The notes under the pieces: generated by a model
What the model was told of the DNA's origin: nothing
Seen by the model: only the letters and a program-made list of their open reading frames with translations
Databases searched by the model: none
Shown: piece by piece, positions 18,901 through 33,900 of the stretch
Numbering within the stretch: the stretch's first letter is position 1
Layout: the number at the start of each line of letters is the position of its first letter
Made by a program: the position numbers and the translations under genes
Source of the DNA: Bradyrhizobium canariense
GTDB lineage: Bacteria; Pseudomonadota; Alphaproteobacteria; Rhizobiales; Xanthobacteraceae
DNA: 64,000 nucleotides
Direction of reading: 5' to 3'
Assembly (NCBI RefSeq): GCF_018130465.1
Contig: NZ_JAFCKJ010000008.1
Coordinates: 1-64,000 of the forward strand

Positions 18901-21900
18901 CAGCCAGGGCCAGCTTCCAACCGCGAGGATGCCGGCGGCGAGCGTCGGGCCGACCGCGGCCGAGAAGGCGACCACGAGGGCGTTGAGCCCGATGCCGCGG
19001 CCGAGCTGGCTGCGCGGGTAGGTGAAGCGCACCAGCGCCGAATTGACGCTCATGATGCCGGCCGCGCCAAAGCCCTGGATGATGCGCGCGATCGTCAGTA
19101 GCGGCAGCGTATGCGCCAGCGCGCAGAAGGCCGACGCGAGCGTGAACAGCACCAGCCCCACCAGGTAGACGCGGCGGTAGCCGACGATCTCGCCGAGCGA
19201 AGCCAGCGGCAGCAGCGAGATCGTGATCGCGAGCTGGTAGCCGTTGACGATCCAGATCGAGAACGCCGGGCTCGCGTCGAGGTCGGCCGCGATCGTCGGC
19301 AGCGCGACGTTGGCGATGGCGCTGTCGACCACGGCCATGATGATGCCGAGCGCAATGGTCAGGACCGCCTGGTTGCGCTGTGGCTGCGGCAGGCCGTCGG
19401 CGTGCACGATCGTGGTTGACGACATGGTAAACGTGTTCGGTTGAGGCGCGGTTGCTCGTCCGCAACTTGATCCGACCCGGGATGGTTCCAGCAAGGCCGA
19501 TGGCTATTTCGGCTTCTGCGGCTCCTGAATCGCCCTGAGATAGTTTACCACGGCCTCGGCGTCGTCGCGGCCGAATCGAAACGTCGGCATGAAGCGGTGA
19601 ATGCTGCTGTAGCCGTCCTGAAGGCGCTGCATGAAATCGGGATCGTAGAGCTTGTTCTCGCCGAGGCGGCGAAACGGGGGCGCCACCTTGTTCGGGCTCG
19701 TGCCGGTCCGGCCGACTGCGTGGCACCGCGAGCACATCCGCTGCAACAGTGCTTCAGCGTGCCGCTGCTCGAGTTCTATGGCTTGACCATTGGCGCTCCA
19801 TAGCACGCCAACGGCCAGCAACGCCGGCGTGAACCTCTTCATCGCGCATTCCCCGTCACTACCAGCGCGAGTTTGCTTTGCCCCAGACGTAGATTGCGAT
19901 CAAGACGATCGTTACCGCCGTCGAGAGGATCAGGATGCGACGATCCGAATCGGTCCTCTCTCTCACCCCTTCTGAAGGTGAGAGCCGTGAACAGAGCCTT
20001 CATGGCAAATCGGCGCATCGGAGGCCTCGCGAGGGCCGTACGATGCCATGGTCGCTGCGGGTCGGCTTGATACAGCTCAAGGCGCGATTCGCGGTCCAGC
20101 TGGGCGCCCTACACCGCAGGCGGATTGCGGTCTGTGAAGGTCGTGCGCTGGTGCCAGTAGGGATAGGGCAGCGTCACCTTGCTCGCGGCATCGAGCTTCG
20201 CGACCTGGTCCTTGGTCAATGACCAGCCGACCGCGCCGAGATTTTCGCGCAGCTGCGTCTCGTTGCGTGCGCCGATGATCAGCGTCGAGACGGTCGGACG
20301 CTGCAGCAGCCAGTTCAGCGCGATCTGCGAGACGCTCTTGCCCGTTTCCCTGGCGACCTCGTCGATCGCATCGACGACGCGATAGACGTGCTCGTCCGGC
20401 ACTGGCGGGCCGAACTCGGCCGTCTTGGGCAGGCGGCTCAATTCGGGCTTTGGCTGGCCGCGGCGGATCTTTCCGGTGAGGCGTCCCCATCCGAGCGGCG
20501 ACCAGACCACGGCCCCTAACCCCTGGTCGAGGCCGAGCGGCATCAGCTCCCATTCGTAGTCGCGCCCGATCAGTGAATAGTAGGTCTGGTTGGCGACGTA
20601 GCGCGGGAAGCCGTGCTTGTCGGCAACGCCAAGCGACTTCATCAGGTGCCAGCCGGAAAAGTTCGAGACGCCGACGTAGCGAATCTTGCCGGCGCGCACG
20701 AGCACGTCGAGGGTCGCCAGCACCTCTTCAGGCGGGGTGAAGGCGTCGAAGCCGTGGAGCTGGAACAGATCGATGTAATCCGTACCAAGCCGGCTCAGCG
20801 AAGCATCAACGGCCGCGAGCAGATGCTGCCGTGACGATCCGATGTCGTTGGCGCCGTCGCCGAAGCGGAACGTCGCCTTGGTCGAGACCAGCACCTTGTC
20901 GCGGCGGCCCTTGATGGCCTCGCCGAGAACGCGCTCGGATTCGCCGAGCGAATAGACGTTCGCGGTGTCGAACATCGACACGCCGGCATCGAGGCAGATA
21001 TCCAGAAGGCGCCGCGCTTCGGTCGCGTCAGTCGTGCCCCACGCAGCGAGGCGGCCAACACCGCCGAAGGTGCCGGTTCCAAGACTCAAGGCGGGCACCA
21101 TGAGGCCTGAGCGGCCCAAGCGGCGGTATTCCATCGATATGCTCCTCGGCTGGCCGTTGATCGATCTCTGCGACCTCTGTGCCGGATGGTAGTGCAAGCG
21201 TGCGCCGTGTCCTACCACGCGCTCACATACCGGCCTTGCTTGGAAACGGCCTAGTCGTGCAGACGCATGTCATCGAATGCAGCGTCAGTCACGCGCGGGA
21301 CGGCCGCCGTCGCCGGAAGCCGAGCCGCGCTCCTCGTTGCAGGTGAGGGAAGGCAGGCGGCCTCGTCATCGCGCGCCTGCCGCGGCAGGAGCGTCAGGCC
21401 CCAGCCCACCGCGACCAGCACCGCGAGCCGGATCGCGATCACGCCCAGCAAGAGCTCCGATCCGCTTATCGTGGCGTTGGTTCTCATGTGCGGAGCCTGA
21501 TCCCGGCGGCAGCACCTGACAATCTGGAATTCACGAGCATTGCCTTCGTCTGAAGCGAAGGCTCGAGCCAATGGCTGCCGGGACGTCAATGCCGCAACTG
21601 GCTCTGCCGGAAGTCGCGCGGCGACATCCCGAAATGCTCACGGAAGACGCGGCCGAAATGCGAGAGGTCGTTGAAGCCCCAGGCGAAGGCGATCTCGCTG
21701 ATGTGGCGGTGGGCGAGCACGGGGGAGGCGAAGTCGCGCCTGCATTGAGCGAGGCGCTCACCGAGGACGTAGCGCTGGAACGAGGTGTCCTGGTCGGCGA
21801 GGAGATCGTTGACGTAGCGGGACGAGATGCCGAGCGCCGCTGCGGTCTCGGACAGCGAGAGGTCGGGATCGGCAAGATGAGCCCGGATATGCGCCTTCAA

Positions 21901-24900
21901 CCGGTAGAGCAGGGCGGAGCGATGGGTCGAGGACGGCAGCGGCGTCTTGCCCAGCCGCTCACCCAGAGCCATCGCGAGCACATCGACGGCCTGTTCCGAC
22001 AGGGCGGCGGCGTGGTGCGGATCGATCTGATCCGCGCTCTGGCAAAGCCGATAGATGAAATCGTAGGCGATCCTCTGCAGCGGCGAGTCCGGTCCGAAAG
22101 AGCTGGCGGTAAGGGCTTCGGTCGCGCCGAGCCGGCGCTGCAGCATCTCGCGCGGCACCTTGAAGATGGTTTGCGTGAAGATGCCGTCGAATTTCAGCTC
22201 GTAGGGACGGGTGGTGTCATAGAGCGCAAACTCTCCCGGATGCACCACGGCCTCGCGGCCGTCCTGCACCACGCCGCCGGCGCCGCGATTGCCGAGCGCG
22301 ATCAGGATGAAATCCTGATCCGAGCGCGCGATGCGCGAGGGCGTGCGCAACACATGCTGACGGTCGGAGCAGACTTCGGAGCATTCCGCCTTGCCCAGCG
22401 GCGCCCGGGTGACCGAGCCGCGAAAGGCGCTGCCAAGATCGGACTTGCAGTCGAGCCCGACGAAGACGTCGCAGACGATATCCTGCCAGAGCGCAAGGCG
22501 GCGGTGGCCGGGGCTGTCGTCCGTGGTGAACTGGATTGGCATCTGCAAAGCCTCCCTTTCACATCCCGCAAAATCGCATGTTGGCGCAGGTCCCGCCTGA
22601 CCGGAGGCAAATCCCGTACCGGCTCGGCGATCCCGTCCGGTCGAGTTTTTGTTCCGCCGCGGTCGAGCGCCCGCCGCCCGGCTTGGCCAAATAGACTGCA
22701 TCGGACCTGGCTTCCGATCAACCGGCAAGGGAGGCGGCAATGGGCATCGAACATCCGAAATACAAGGTCGCCGTGGTGCAGGCGGCGCCTGCCTGGCTCG
22801 ATCTCGACGCCTCGATCGACAAGTCAATCGCCCTGATCAGGGACGCCGCCGAGAAGGGCGCCAAGCTGATCGCCTTTCCGGAAGCCTTCATCCCGGGCTA
22901 CCCTTGGCACATCTGGATGGATTCGCCGGCCTGGGCGATCGGCCGCGGCTTCGTGCAGCGCTATTTCGACAATTCGCTGTCCTATGACAGTCCGCAGGCA
23001 GAGCGGCTGCGCGACGCTGTACGCAAGGCCAAGCTCACTGCCGTGCTCGGCCTGTCCGAGCGCGACGGCGGCAGTCTCTATCTGGCGCAATGGCTGATCG
23101 GGCCGGACGGCGAGACCATCGCAAAGCGCCGCAAGCTGCGGCCGACCCATGCCGAGCGCACGGTCTATGGCGAGGGCGACGGCAGCGATCTTGCCGTGCA
23201 CGCCCGGCCCGACATCGGTCGCATCGGCGCGCTGTGTTGCTGGGAGCATCTCCAGCCGCTGTCGAAATACGCCATGTATGCCCAGAACGAGCAGGTCCAT
23301 GTCGCGGCCTGGCCGAGCTTTTCGCTCTACGATCCCTTCGCGCCGGCGCTCGGCGCCGAGGTCAACAACGCCGCTTCGCGCGTCTACGCGGTCGAGGGCT
23401 CCTGCTTCGTGCTCGCCCCTTGCGCAACGGTCTCGCAAGCGATGATCGACGAGCTCTGTGATCGGCCGGACAAGCACGCGCTGTTGCATGCCGGCGGTGG
23501 CTTCGCCGCGATCTACGGCCCCGACGGCAGCCAGATTGGCGACAAGCTCGCGCCGGACCAGGAGGGTCTCTTGATCGCCGAGATCGATCTTGGCGCCATC
23601 GGTGTCGCCAAGAACGCCGCCGATCCAGCCGGGCATTATTCGCGCCCCGACGTGACGCGGCTCCTGCTCAACAAGAAGCGATATCAGCGCGTCGAGCAGT
23701 TTGCGCTGCCGGTCGACACCGTCGAGCTCACGGACATTGCCGCGGCGGCGAGCTGATCGCCGGAATCAAGGGGAGGCACGATCATGGAATCCGCAATTCC
23801 TCTGCATCTCGAGACTCCGCGCACGCGCCACAAGCGCGTGCCGGATGATTACCAGCCGCCATACCCGTCCTTCGTGGCGCGCTATAAGCCTGCCGTGAAC
23901 CGCGTCGTGATGGCCTATTTCGGCCTGCAATATCGCGGTACGGCGCCGCCGGCTGCGACCGACGCGCTCGCTGAAATCGCGGTGCGGTTTGCCGCGGAAG
24001 GCGGGCCCTCGCATTGGGACCGCGCCCGCTACTTCGATCAGGCCGGCTACGAGAACGTCGTCTCGGTGGCCTATTGGGACGACATCGCGCGGTTCGACCA
24101 ATGGTTTGCACCGGCGCGCGAGGCCTGGACCGGCACGCAGCGCGAGGGCATCGGCACTTTCATCGAGGTGCTGCGTCCCAGGGTGGCGCGGCACGAGACG
24201 CTGTTTTCCTCGCTCGGCCGGCCCGAGGGCGTTGCGGCGATTGCGCAGGGCATGAGCGGCGAGGTGCAGGAGCACGCCTATTGGGGTGGCATGCGCGACC
24301 GTATCCCGCTGTCGCAGACCGATCCGATGTCGCCGGGCGGCAATCCCGAGCTGATCCGCGACGGCGCGCGGCTGCGCGTGCAGGCGCACGACAATCTCTG
24401 CCTGATCCGATCAGGCCAGGATTGGAGCGATACCGAGGCGTCGGAGCGAAAGCTCTATCTCGACGACGTTGAACCGGTATTGCGCGAGGGCATGGATTTC
24501 CTGCGCGATGACGGCCTCGGCATCGGCTGCTACGCCAACCGCTACATGCGCGTGCTTGCAGCCGACGGGGACGCGAGCGAAAAGTCCTACGGTCAAAGCT
24601 GGTGGAGGAGCCTGGCTGCGCTGGAGCGGTGGGCGGAATCGCATCCGACCCACGTCAAGATATTCGGTGCCGCGATGAAGTACCTGTCGACGCTCGGCCC
24701 CTCGGCAAAACTGCGGCTCTATCACGAGGTCACCGTGGCGGCTGCCGACGAGCAGTTCTTCGAATACCTGAATTGTCACGCCAGTACCGGCATGCTGGCG
24801 GCGGTGGAGACCGTCGGCGCTTGACAGGCTAGATCACGCAGTGACCGAGCAGCTCGGGATGCGCGGCGCAGATGTGATGCGCGCCGGCGTCCCGCAGTTC

Positions 24901-27900
24901 GGCCTCGCTGCCATAGCCATAGAGCACGCCGATCGCTGTCATGCCGTTGGTGCGGGCGCCGACCACATCATGGCTGCGGTCGCCGATCATGATTGCGCTG
25001 GCCGGATCGACCTTGGCTTCGTCGAGCGCGTAGCGCAGCAGGTCGCGCTTGTCGACGCGGGTGCCGTCGAGCTCGGAGCCGAACACGCGCTCGAAATACG
25101 GTTTCAGGCCGAAATGCTCGACGATGCGGGTGGCGTAGACCGCGGGCTTGCTGGTCGCCACGAACATGCGCGGTGTTGTCGCGGCAAGCGTTGTCAGCGT
25201 GTCCATGATGCCGGCATAGGCTTCATTCTCGAACAGGCCGACATCGCTGAAGCGCTCGCGATAGAGCAGCAGCGCCCGGTCGGCGAGTTCCGCGCTGCCC
25301 GTGAGCTTTTGCAGGCTGGGATGCAGCGGCGGGCCGATGCACCAGGTCAGCTCGTCCTCGCTCGGGACCGGCTGGTTGAGCCGCTCCAGGGCGTACTGGA
25401 TGGAGCGTGTGATCCCGGGCTTCGGGTTGGTCAGCGTGCCGTCGAGATCGAAATAAATTGTAACCATGTTGCCGCGCCTGTGTTGATACCGCCCTCTATT
25501 GCTTGACCTAAACGAGGCCGCGGGCCAAGGCAAACGCGCAACCATTGTCACGCCGAAAATGGCCTTCTTGATACCGCGTATCCCTTAAAGCTCGCTATTC
25601 TCGGGAGGGAAGCGTAGAGTCGTGGCATCACCGCCTTCCATTGGCATCGACCGGTGACTGAGGGTCACCAGCGCTCCCGCCGACTAAGCAGGAGCGTGCA
25701 TGACTCGATTTCGTCTGGTCGACTGGATCCGCCGGAGAGCGCTTCTTGTCGCATTGATGCTTGGCACATTGATACTTGGCACACTGCCGCAAGGCGCTGT
25801 CGCGGCGGGACCGGACTGCCGCGCGATCGAAAGCACGAGCGGACGTCTCGCCTGCTACGATGCTGCGTTTCCGCCGCAGGAGAAAAAGCCCTCTGCCGCG
25901 GAGAACGATGCGTCCCGTGGCGCCTACAAGGACCCGTTCGTTGCGGAAGAGGCCAGAACCGCAGCGAAGCTGAAGAACATCTGCCGCGGCTGTTGAGGGT
26001 GGCTCGCTCGCCGTGTTCTCTTTGATGGGCGAGTCCGGACGGGAGATCGAGACAATTATTTCAGGAGAGGCCGGATGAGTGAGCGACTTGAAACTCTGAA
26101 GAAGGCCCGTGATCGCATGATCGAGGACAGGGACGCGCATGCGAAAGTGCTGGCCGCTCCCTTTGTGCGCGACACGGCCGAGCGAGCGCGCAACAAGTTC
26201 ATCGAGATCCAGGCGCTGATCGATGCCCTCGACAGCGCCATCCGGGGCGAGATCCCGGTTCCGGTCGAAAACTAGGGCGGTAAGCAGCGACGCCAGCGGA
26301 GCGTTCATCACAGCTGCCGCTACCACTCCCTCATTGCTGTCTCGCCCATTCGACGATTGCGGTCGCCTCCGCGCCCGCCTGGGTTTCCCAGACGGCGATC
26401 GTGTCCGTTGCTGCCTTCCGCAGCTCCGTGACAAGGAACGCAGGCGCCGGCTCGACGATACGGACGCCGTTGTCGCGCATGCGCGCATAATTCTCGATGG
26501 TGCGGTGGGTCAATAGCGCGAGCTGGCTTTGCTCTGTCTCGGCTGCCGCGGCCAGCACCTCGCGCTGCACTGGCTCGGACAGTTCGGCAAAGGCGTCGCT
26601 GCGGACGAAGGCGATCGAGATTGGCATCGCGTAGTTGATGGCCGTGAAATGCGGCAGGAAGTCCCACAACTTGCGCCCTGCGCCGCCGTCGCCGGAGGTG
26701 AGGAAGGCATTCAGCCGGTGCTCCTTCAGTCCGGCGAGCGCCGCGTCCATCGGCAGGAATTGCGCGTTCGCGCCGGCCGCGCGCATGACCTTGGTGGAAT
26801 TTGCGTCGTAGGTCCGCAAGTTCAGTTTTGGCAGGTCGTCGGCACTGCCGAGCGACCGTTCCGACCAGAGGCCCGTGGCCGGCCAGATCGTCACATAGAG
26901 CAGCTTGAGGCCGCGCGCCGCGAGCGCCTTCTCATAGAGCGGGCGCGCCCGCAAATTGCTGGCGCGGGCGACGTCGACCGATTGCACGAGAAAGGGCAGG
27001 GTGGACAATCCGAGCACTGGGTCGAGGCCCGAGAGCGCACCCGCGAAGGCATCGCCGCCCGCAATCCGGCCGTCCAGCGCCGCGCGCGGCATCTCGCCTG
27101 AGTTGATCTTGAGCGCGTTGTCGAAGGCGTTCGTCACGGTCACGGAACCGTGGGTGCGCTCGGAGACGCGGCTGGCGAAGGTCGCAAGACCGATCCCGGA
27201 AATGTTATTTTCGGGATATTCCGTGGTCATCCGCCAAATGACTTGAGACGCGACCTGAGACGTGACTTGAGACGTCACCTGCGCGGCGGCTGGCGCGACG
27301 CTCAGGATGAGTGCGGCGAGGGCAAGGGTCGCGCGGATCCGTTTGGCGGGGTAGCGCATTGGGAGAAGCAGGTCAGGCAGCATATATTGGCAACTCGTCA
27401 AACCATGGCACGATGCCACAACATGGCAGATCACTTTGTCGCATGTCGCGCCCGCGTACGCCACCGCTGTGCCTGCACGAGATGGGGGCACATTGCGGCG
27501 TGCATCATCACCGCGCTGCTCGTCTCGGCGACACAGGTCGCAGCGTGGGACAGCTCGCCCGCAAAGACCGGTGTTGCCGTCCCCAGCGTCGAGGAGCTCG
27601 CGGTGCCGCCGGAGAAGCCCGATGCGCGCGAGAGCGACACGCGGGAATCGATCTGCCTGATTGTCGAGGCCGCGGCGCGCGATGCCAATCTGCCGCTGGA
27701 GTTCTTCGCCCGCGTGATCTGGCAGGAGAGCCGCTTCCAGGCTGATGCGGTGGGGCCTATGACGCGCAGCGGCGAACACGCGCAAGGGATCGCGCAGTTC
27801 ATGCCGGGCACCGCGAGCGAGCGCGGGCTGCTCAATCCCTTCAATCCGGTGCAGGCGCTGCCGAAGTCGGCGGAATTTCTGAACGAGCTGCGCAACCAGT

Positions 27901-30900
27901 TCGGCAATCTCGGCCTGGCCGCCGCCGCCTACAATGCCGGGCCGCGCCGGGTGCAGGAGTGGCTCGCCGGCACCGGCCCGATGCCGGACCAGACACGCAA
28001 TTACGTTCTTGCCATTACAGGCGCTACAGTCGATGCCTGGGCCAAGGCAGGCGCGACCGGCAAGGGGCCGCCGAGCGCGCCACCGACCAGTTGCCGCGAT
28101 CTGATGGCGCTTTTGAAGCGCGCGCCGAATGCCTTCGTCGCCGAGCTCGAGCAGCATGTGGAGCTTGCGGCTGCAAGGATCTGGGGCGTGCAGCTCGCCG
28201 CCGGCTTCGACCGCAACCGGGCGCTGGCGATGTATTCGCGGGCGGTCACGCGGCTGAGCGCCGTGATCGGCGAACGTGATCCGAGCCTGCTCAGCTCGGT
28301 GATGCGCAGCCGCGGCACGCGCGCGTTCTACCAGGTGCGCATCGGCGCCGATACGCGGAGCGAGGCGGATGAACTCTGCGGTCGCATCCGCAAGGCTGGC
28401 GGGGCGTGCTTCGTGCTGAAGAACCGCGGCGTGAGCGGGTAGGGGACGTACCCCGGAATGACAGCCACGCGTGCATGCCAGCCCCGCCGCGCGCTTTCTT
28501 GACGCCAGCCGCCGTATTGCCCGTTATGCAGGCACGATTCCTCACCGTTCAAGACTCCCGTGGCGCTTCCTCCGCTCGATTCACCTCAATGGCAAAGTCC
28601 TTGGCGCGCCTTTGCGTGGGGGCTGCGCTCGATCACGCAGACGATCCTCACCGTCGTGCTGTTCGTGACCTATCTCGGCATCGGAGCGCTCGCCCACGAC
28701 AGCCATTTCAGCCTGCTCTGGGCGCTCTGCTCGACGCTGTTCGTCTGGGCGGGTCCGGCGCAGATCATCCTGATCACCACGCTTGGCTCCGGCGCGACAA
28801 TCATCCAGTCCGCGATCGCGGTCACCGTCAGTGCGATCCGCCTGTTTCCGATGGTGGTCTCGGTGCTGCCGCTGATGCGTACGCCGGCGACCAAGCGGCG
28901 CGAGCTGTTCTTCGCGGCGCATCTCACGGCCGTGACGCTGTGGGTCGAATGCCATCGCTTCCTGCCGCAGGTGCCACGCGAGCGGCGCATCGCCTTCGTC
29001 AACGGACTTGGCTTTGGTCTGGTCTCGGTGTGCCTCACCGCCAACACGGTCGGCTATTTCCTTGCCGCGAATCTGACGCAGACGCTTGGAGCGGCGATCT
29101 TGCTGCTGACGCCGCTGTCCTTCCTGTTCTCGACCGCGCGCAACAGCCGTGAGGTCGCCGATGTCGTCGCGCTCGCGCTGGGCATATTGCTGTATCCACT
29201 GGCCGCGAAGATGAACTCCGGCCTCGACATCCTCGTCAGCGGCCTCGTAGCGGGCACGATTGCCTACGGCGTGCATTGGTGGCGGGAGGTGCGCGCATGA
29301 GCTTTGCGCAGCTCATTGGCGACTGGCACGCGCTGGCGGTGCTGTTCGTCGCCGGCGTCGTTCCTAACCAGATATGGCGGATGCTGGGCCTGTGGTTCGG
29401 CGGCGGCATCGACGAGGGCTCCGAGCTTCTGGTCTGGGTACGGGCGGTCGCCACTGCGATCCTGGCCGGCGTCATCGCCCAGATCGTGGTCGAGCCGCCT
29501 GGGGCGCTTGCGAGCGTGCCGGATGCCCTGCGGTATGGTGCGGTCGGCGCCGGTCTCGTCGTCTTCCTGCTGACCCGCCGTTCGATCTTCGCAGGCGTGG
29601 TCGCGGGCGAAGTCTTCATGCTGGCCGGCAAGTGGTGGTTGGGCTAAAACCGCCAGCGAACAGCAGGGAATTGGAAATATGGTTCGCGAAAACGAACTCC
29701 GCGAGGGTGAAGTCTCCATCGAGCTGCCAGCGACGCAGGATGCCGGCCTCGTCTTCATCGGCCGCATCCGCACGCCCTGGACCTCGCGGATGGAGACCCC
29801 GCGACAGGGCCGGACAGACGGCCCGATATGCCGTCTCGAGATCTTCGAGCCGTTCGTGCCGGCGATCAAGGGCGTCGACTTCTACAGCAATCTCGAAGTG
29901 CTCTACTGGCTCGACAAGTCGCGCCGCGACATCATCCTGCAGAGCCCGAAGAACAACGAGAAGACCCGCGGCACGTTTTCGCTGCGCTCGCCGGTGCGCC
30001 CCAATCCCATCGGCACGTCAATCGTGAAGCTCGTCGGCATCGAGGGCAACGCGATTCTGGTGCGCGGGCTCGATTGCCTCGACAACACGCCGCTGATCGA
30101 CATCAAACCAGATCGTTGCGAGTTCACGCCACTGGCCGCGCCGCAAGCTGGGGATTTCCAGACGGAGTGAGGGGCACTCCGCTCCAACCCCGTCATTGCG
30201 AGGAGCTCTTGCGACGAAGCAATCCAGACTGCCGTTGCGGAAAGAATCTGGATTGCTTCGCTTCGCTCGCAATGATGAGCAGAGAGATCTACCCCGCCTT
30301 CAACGCTGCGATCAGCTTGGTCGCGTTCTCTTCCAGCACCTTGACGTCTTCCTTGCGGCTGGCGGGCGGCAGCATCGCCACGCCCTCGTGGCGCGGCATC
30401 ACGTGCATGTGGAGATGAAACACCACCTGTCCGCCGGCCGCCTCGTTGAACTGCTGCACGGTAATGCCGTCGGCCTTGAACGCCGTCATCGCTGCGGCAG
30501 CGATCTTGTGCGCGCCGCGGGCGACATGGGCGTAGTCGTCCGGCTTGATGTCGAGGATGTTGCGGGCAGGGGCTTTTGGAATCACCAGCGTATGGCCCGG
30601 TACCCGCGGCATGATGTCGAGGAAGGCGAGCACGTGCTCATCCTCGTAAACCTTGTGGCAGGAGAATTCGCCGCGCAGGATTTTTGCGAAGATGTTGTTG
30701 GTGTCGTAGGCGGTCATGGCGGCGGCTCCCTGGAATTTTGCGCTTACTGTCACCAGCCGCGGCGAACCGTCAAGGCGCCTCGTCGGCGCCTTTGCGGAAC
30801 GGGCCGAGCTCGGCCAGCTCCCGTCCGGCTTCCGCAACATAGGCGCGCTCGCGCTTGAGGTAATCGTCGATGGCGCGGCGCAAGCCCGGATCGGCGATGA

Positions 30901-33900
30901 AGTGAGCGGAGTGGGTGGTCCGCGGCAGGTAGCCGCGCGCGATCTTGTGCTCGCCCTGCGCGCCGGCCTCGACATTCCCCAGGCCGTGTTTGATCGCAAA
31001 GTCGATCGCCTGATAATAGCAGACCTCGAAATGCAGGAAGGGATGATGCTCGACCGCGCCCCAGTTGCGGCCGAACAGCGTGTCCGAGCCGATGAAGTTG
31101 ATGGCGCCCGCGATCCAGCGGTCGTTGCGGCGGGCCATCACCAGCAGCACGTCATCGCTCATGGTCTCGCCGATCAGCGAGAAGAATTCGCGGGTGAGGT
31201 ACGGCCGCCCCCATTTGCGCGACCCGGTCTCCATGTAGAACATGAAAAACGCATCCCAGGCATCCTCGGTAATGTCCTTGCCCGTGAGGCAGTGGATGGT
31301 GACCCCGGCTGCCAGCGCATCGCGCCGCTCGCGCTTGATCGACTTGCGATGGCGCGAATTCAGCGTCGCCAGGAAATCGTCGAAACTCGCAAAGCCCTCG
31401 TTGTGCCAGTGGAACTGCTGGTCGGTGCGCTGGAGGAAGCCGTGCTCGGCGAGCAGCTTCCACTCCGCCTCGCGCGCGAAGGTGACGTGCACGGAGGAGG
31501 CCTTGCTGACGCCGCACAGCGCCACCAGCCCGCTCGCCAGCGCCTCCGTGATGCGCTCGTGGTCAACGCCGTCGCGGACCAGCAGCCGCGGTCCCGTGGC
31601 CGGCGTGAAGGGAACCGAAACCTGCAGCTTCGGATAATAACGCCCGCCGGCGCGCTCATAGGCATCCGCCCAGCCGCGGTCGAAGACATATTCGCCTTGC
31701 GAGTGCGATTTCAGATAGCAGGGCACGACGCCGGCGACGCGGCCGTCGACCTTGGCTACGAGATGCCGCGGCCCCCAGCCGGTACGGATTGTTGCCGAAC
31801 CCGATTTCTCAATCGCGGACAGAAATGCGTGGGAGACGAAGGGGTTATAGGCAGGCCTTGAGAGGTCGAGGGAATCGCCTGGAAGCCCGGATGAGGTTCC
31901 CTTGCCACGCCCGTTGCACTTGCCGCCGGGATTGGCGCAGGCGTCCCAGTCGTCCGGCGATACTTGGCCAATGGAAGGTACGGCCTCAAGGGTGATTTCG
32001 GATGGTGCCATCGTGCCCAAGATCGTGCATTGCAGCAGCGACTTCAAGAGTGGGGAACATCAAGCCTACGGCACGAAGCCCTCGAAGATCATCTGATCCG
32101 CATATTGCCCGACCCTCGTCCGCTGCTCGGTCGTACGCACGGTCCAGCCGAGCAGAGCGCAGCCGAACACATTGCGGGCGATCCAGGGCGCCGGGGCCGG
32201 GAGGTGGTCGACCTTGAAGGCGACGAAATGCGGCTGGGTCTGGAAGCCGTGACGCAGGTGCAGCATGCTGTCGCGCTGCTGCTGGGTCAGGTAAGCCCAG
32301 TATTCGTCCTCATAGCTCCGCTGCGCGACGATGCCACGCGGGCGGGAGGGCAACAGCTCGCGCAGCGCCAGCACCTGGTCGGGATCGAAGGACATGCCGA
32401 CCGCAGGTCCCTGATAGGACGCCAGCACCTCGGCCATCCGCTTCACCAGCTTGCGGTCGCCGTCAAAATGGCTCTTCACCTCGATGACCAGAGGCACGCG
32501 GCCGGCCACCATGCTGCAGAGGTCGCCGAGCGACATCATCCGCTCGGTCGTGTCCTTGAACGTGACGGCCTTCAGCTCGGCGGCAGTCTTCTCGACCAGC
32601 TGGCCGGTGGCTTCGGTCAGGCGGCCCAGCGCATGGTCGTGATGCACCATGGCCTCGCCGTCGGCGGAGAGCTGGATGTCGACCTCGATCGAGAAATTGC
32701 CCGCAATCGCAGCCTCTACCGCGCCCGGCATGTTCTCGACGATGCCGCGGGAAATGTCATGCAGGCCGCGATGGGCGACCGGGCGGGCTGTCAGCCAATC
32801 AGGAGCGCGCATTCGCCTCAGGCGACCTCGAACACGCCTTCGACCTCGACCGCCGCATCCGCGGGCAGCGAGGCGACGCCGACGGTGGTGCGGGCATGAC
32901 GGCCCTTGTCACCGAAGGCGGCGACCATCAGGTCGGAGGCGCCGTTGAGGACCTTCGGCCCGTCCAGGAAGTCCGGCGCCGAGTTGATGAAGCCGCCGAG
33001 GCGCACCACGCGCACGACCTTGTCGAGGTCGCCGAGCGCTGCCTTGACCTGGGCCAGCAGGTTGACGGCGCAGCCGCGGGCGGCCGCGGCGCCGTCTTCG
33101 ATGGTCACGCCGGCGCCAAGCTTGCCCTTGGCGATCAGCTTGCCGGCTGGATCGAAGCAAACCTGGCCGGAGACGAACAGCAGATTACCGGTGCGCACGA
33201 ACGGCACGTAATTGGCCACGGGGGTGGGGGCCTCGTGCAGCTTGATGCCTTGTTCCGCCAGCTTCTGCTCGACCGTGCCCGCCATGTCCGACCTCGTTGT
33301 CCAAAAATCCATCCGCCCGGGCGCATCCGTTGCAGGCCGGGCGCGCCCTGTTTCGCCCATCGTGCCGCCACATGCAAGCAGCCCCAAGGGACTGCATGCG
33401 GGTGCATTTTGTTGAGGCAGGGCAGGAGGTTCAACGCGAGGGCCGCAACTTTACGTGAAACGGCCTCAGTTGCGACGCAATGGAACGGTCATTAAAATGT
33501 CGAATCTGCGCTTTCCTCAGGAACCAGACATGCTGCACCTTTTCCGGACTTCGCTCGGTGTGACGGTGCTCGCGGCGGCCGCTCTCGGCCCCGGAGGCGG
33601 CGCGGTGGCCGCCAACGGTCCGTTCCTCGCGCATCAGGCGCTCTATGATTTGAGCCTGGTGAAATCGCGCTCCAATTCGATCAACAGCGCGCGCGGCCGC
33701 ATCCTCTACAATTTCACTGGAAGTTCGTGCGAGGGCTACACCTCCGAATTCCGCCAGGTCTCCGAGCTCGACAGCGGCGAGGGCAAGGTCACGCTCAGCG
33801 ACCTCCGCTCCAATTCCTGGGAAGACGCCGCCGGCAAAAGCTACCGCTTCAAGATCGAGACGCGGATGAACGAGGCGGATGCCGGCCGGGTCGACGGCTC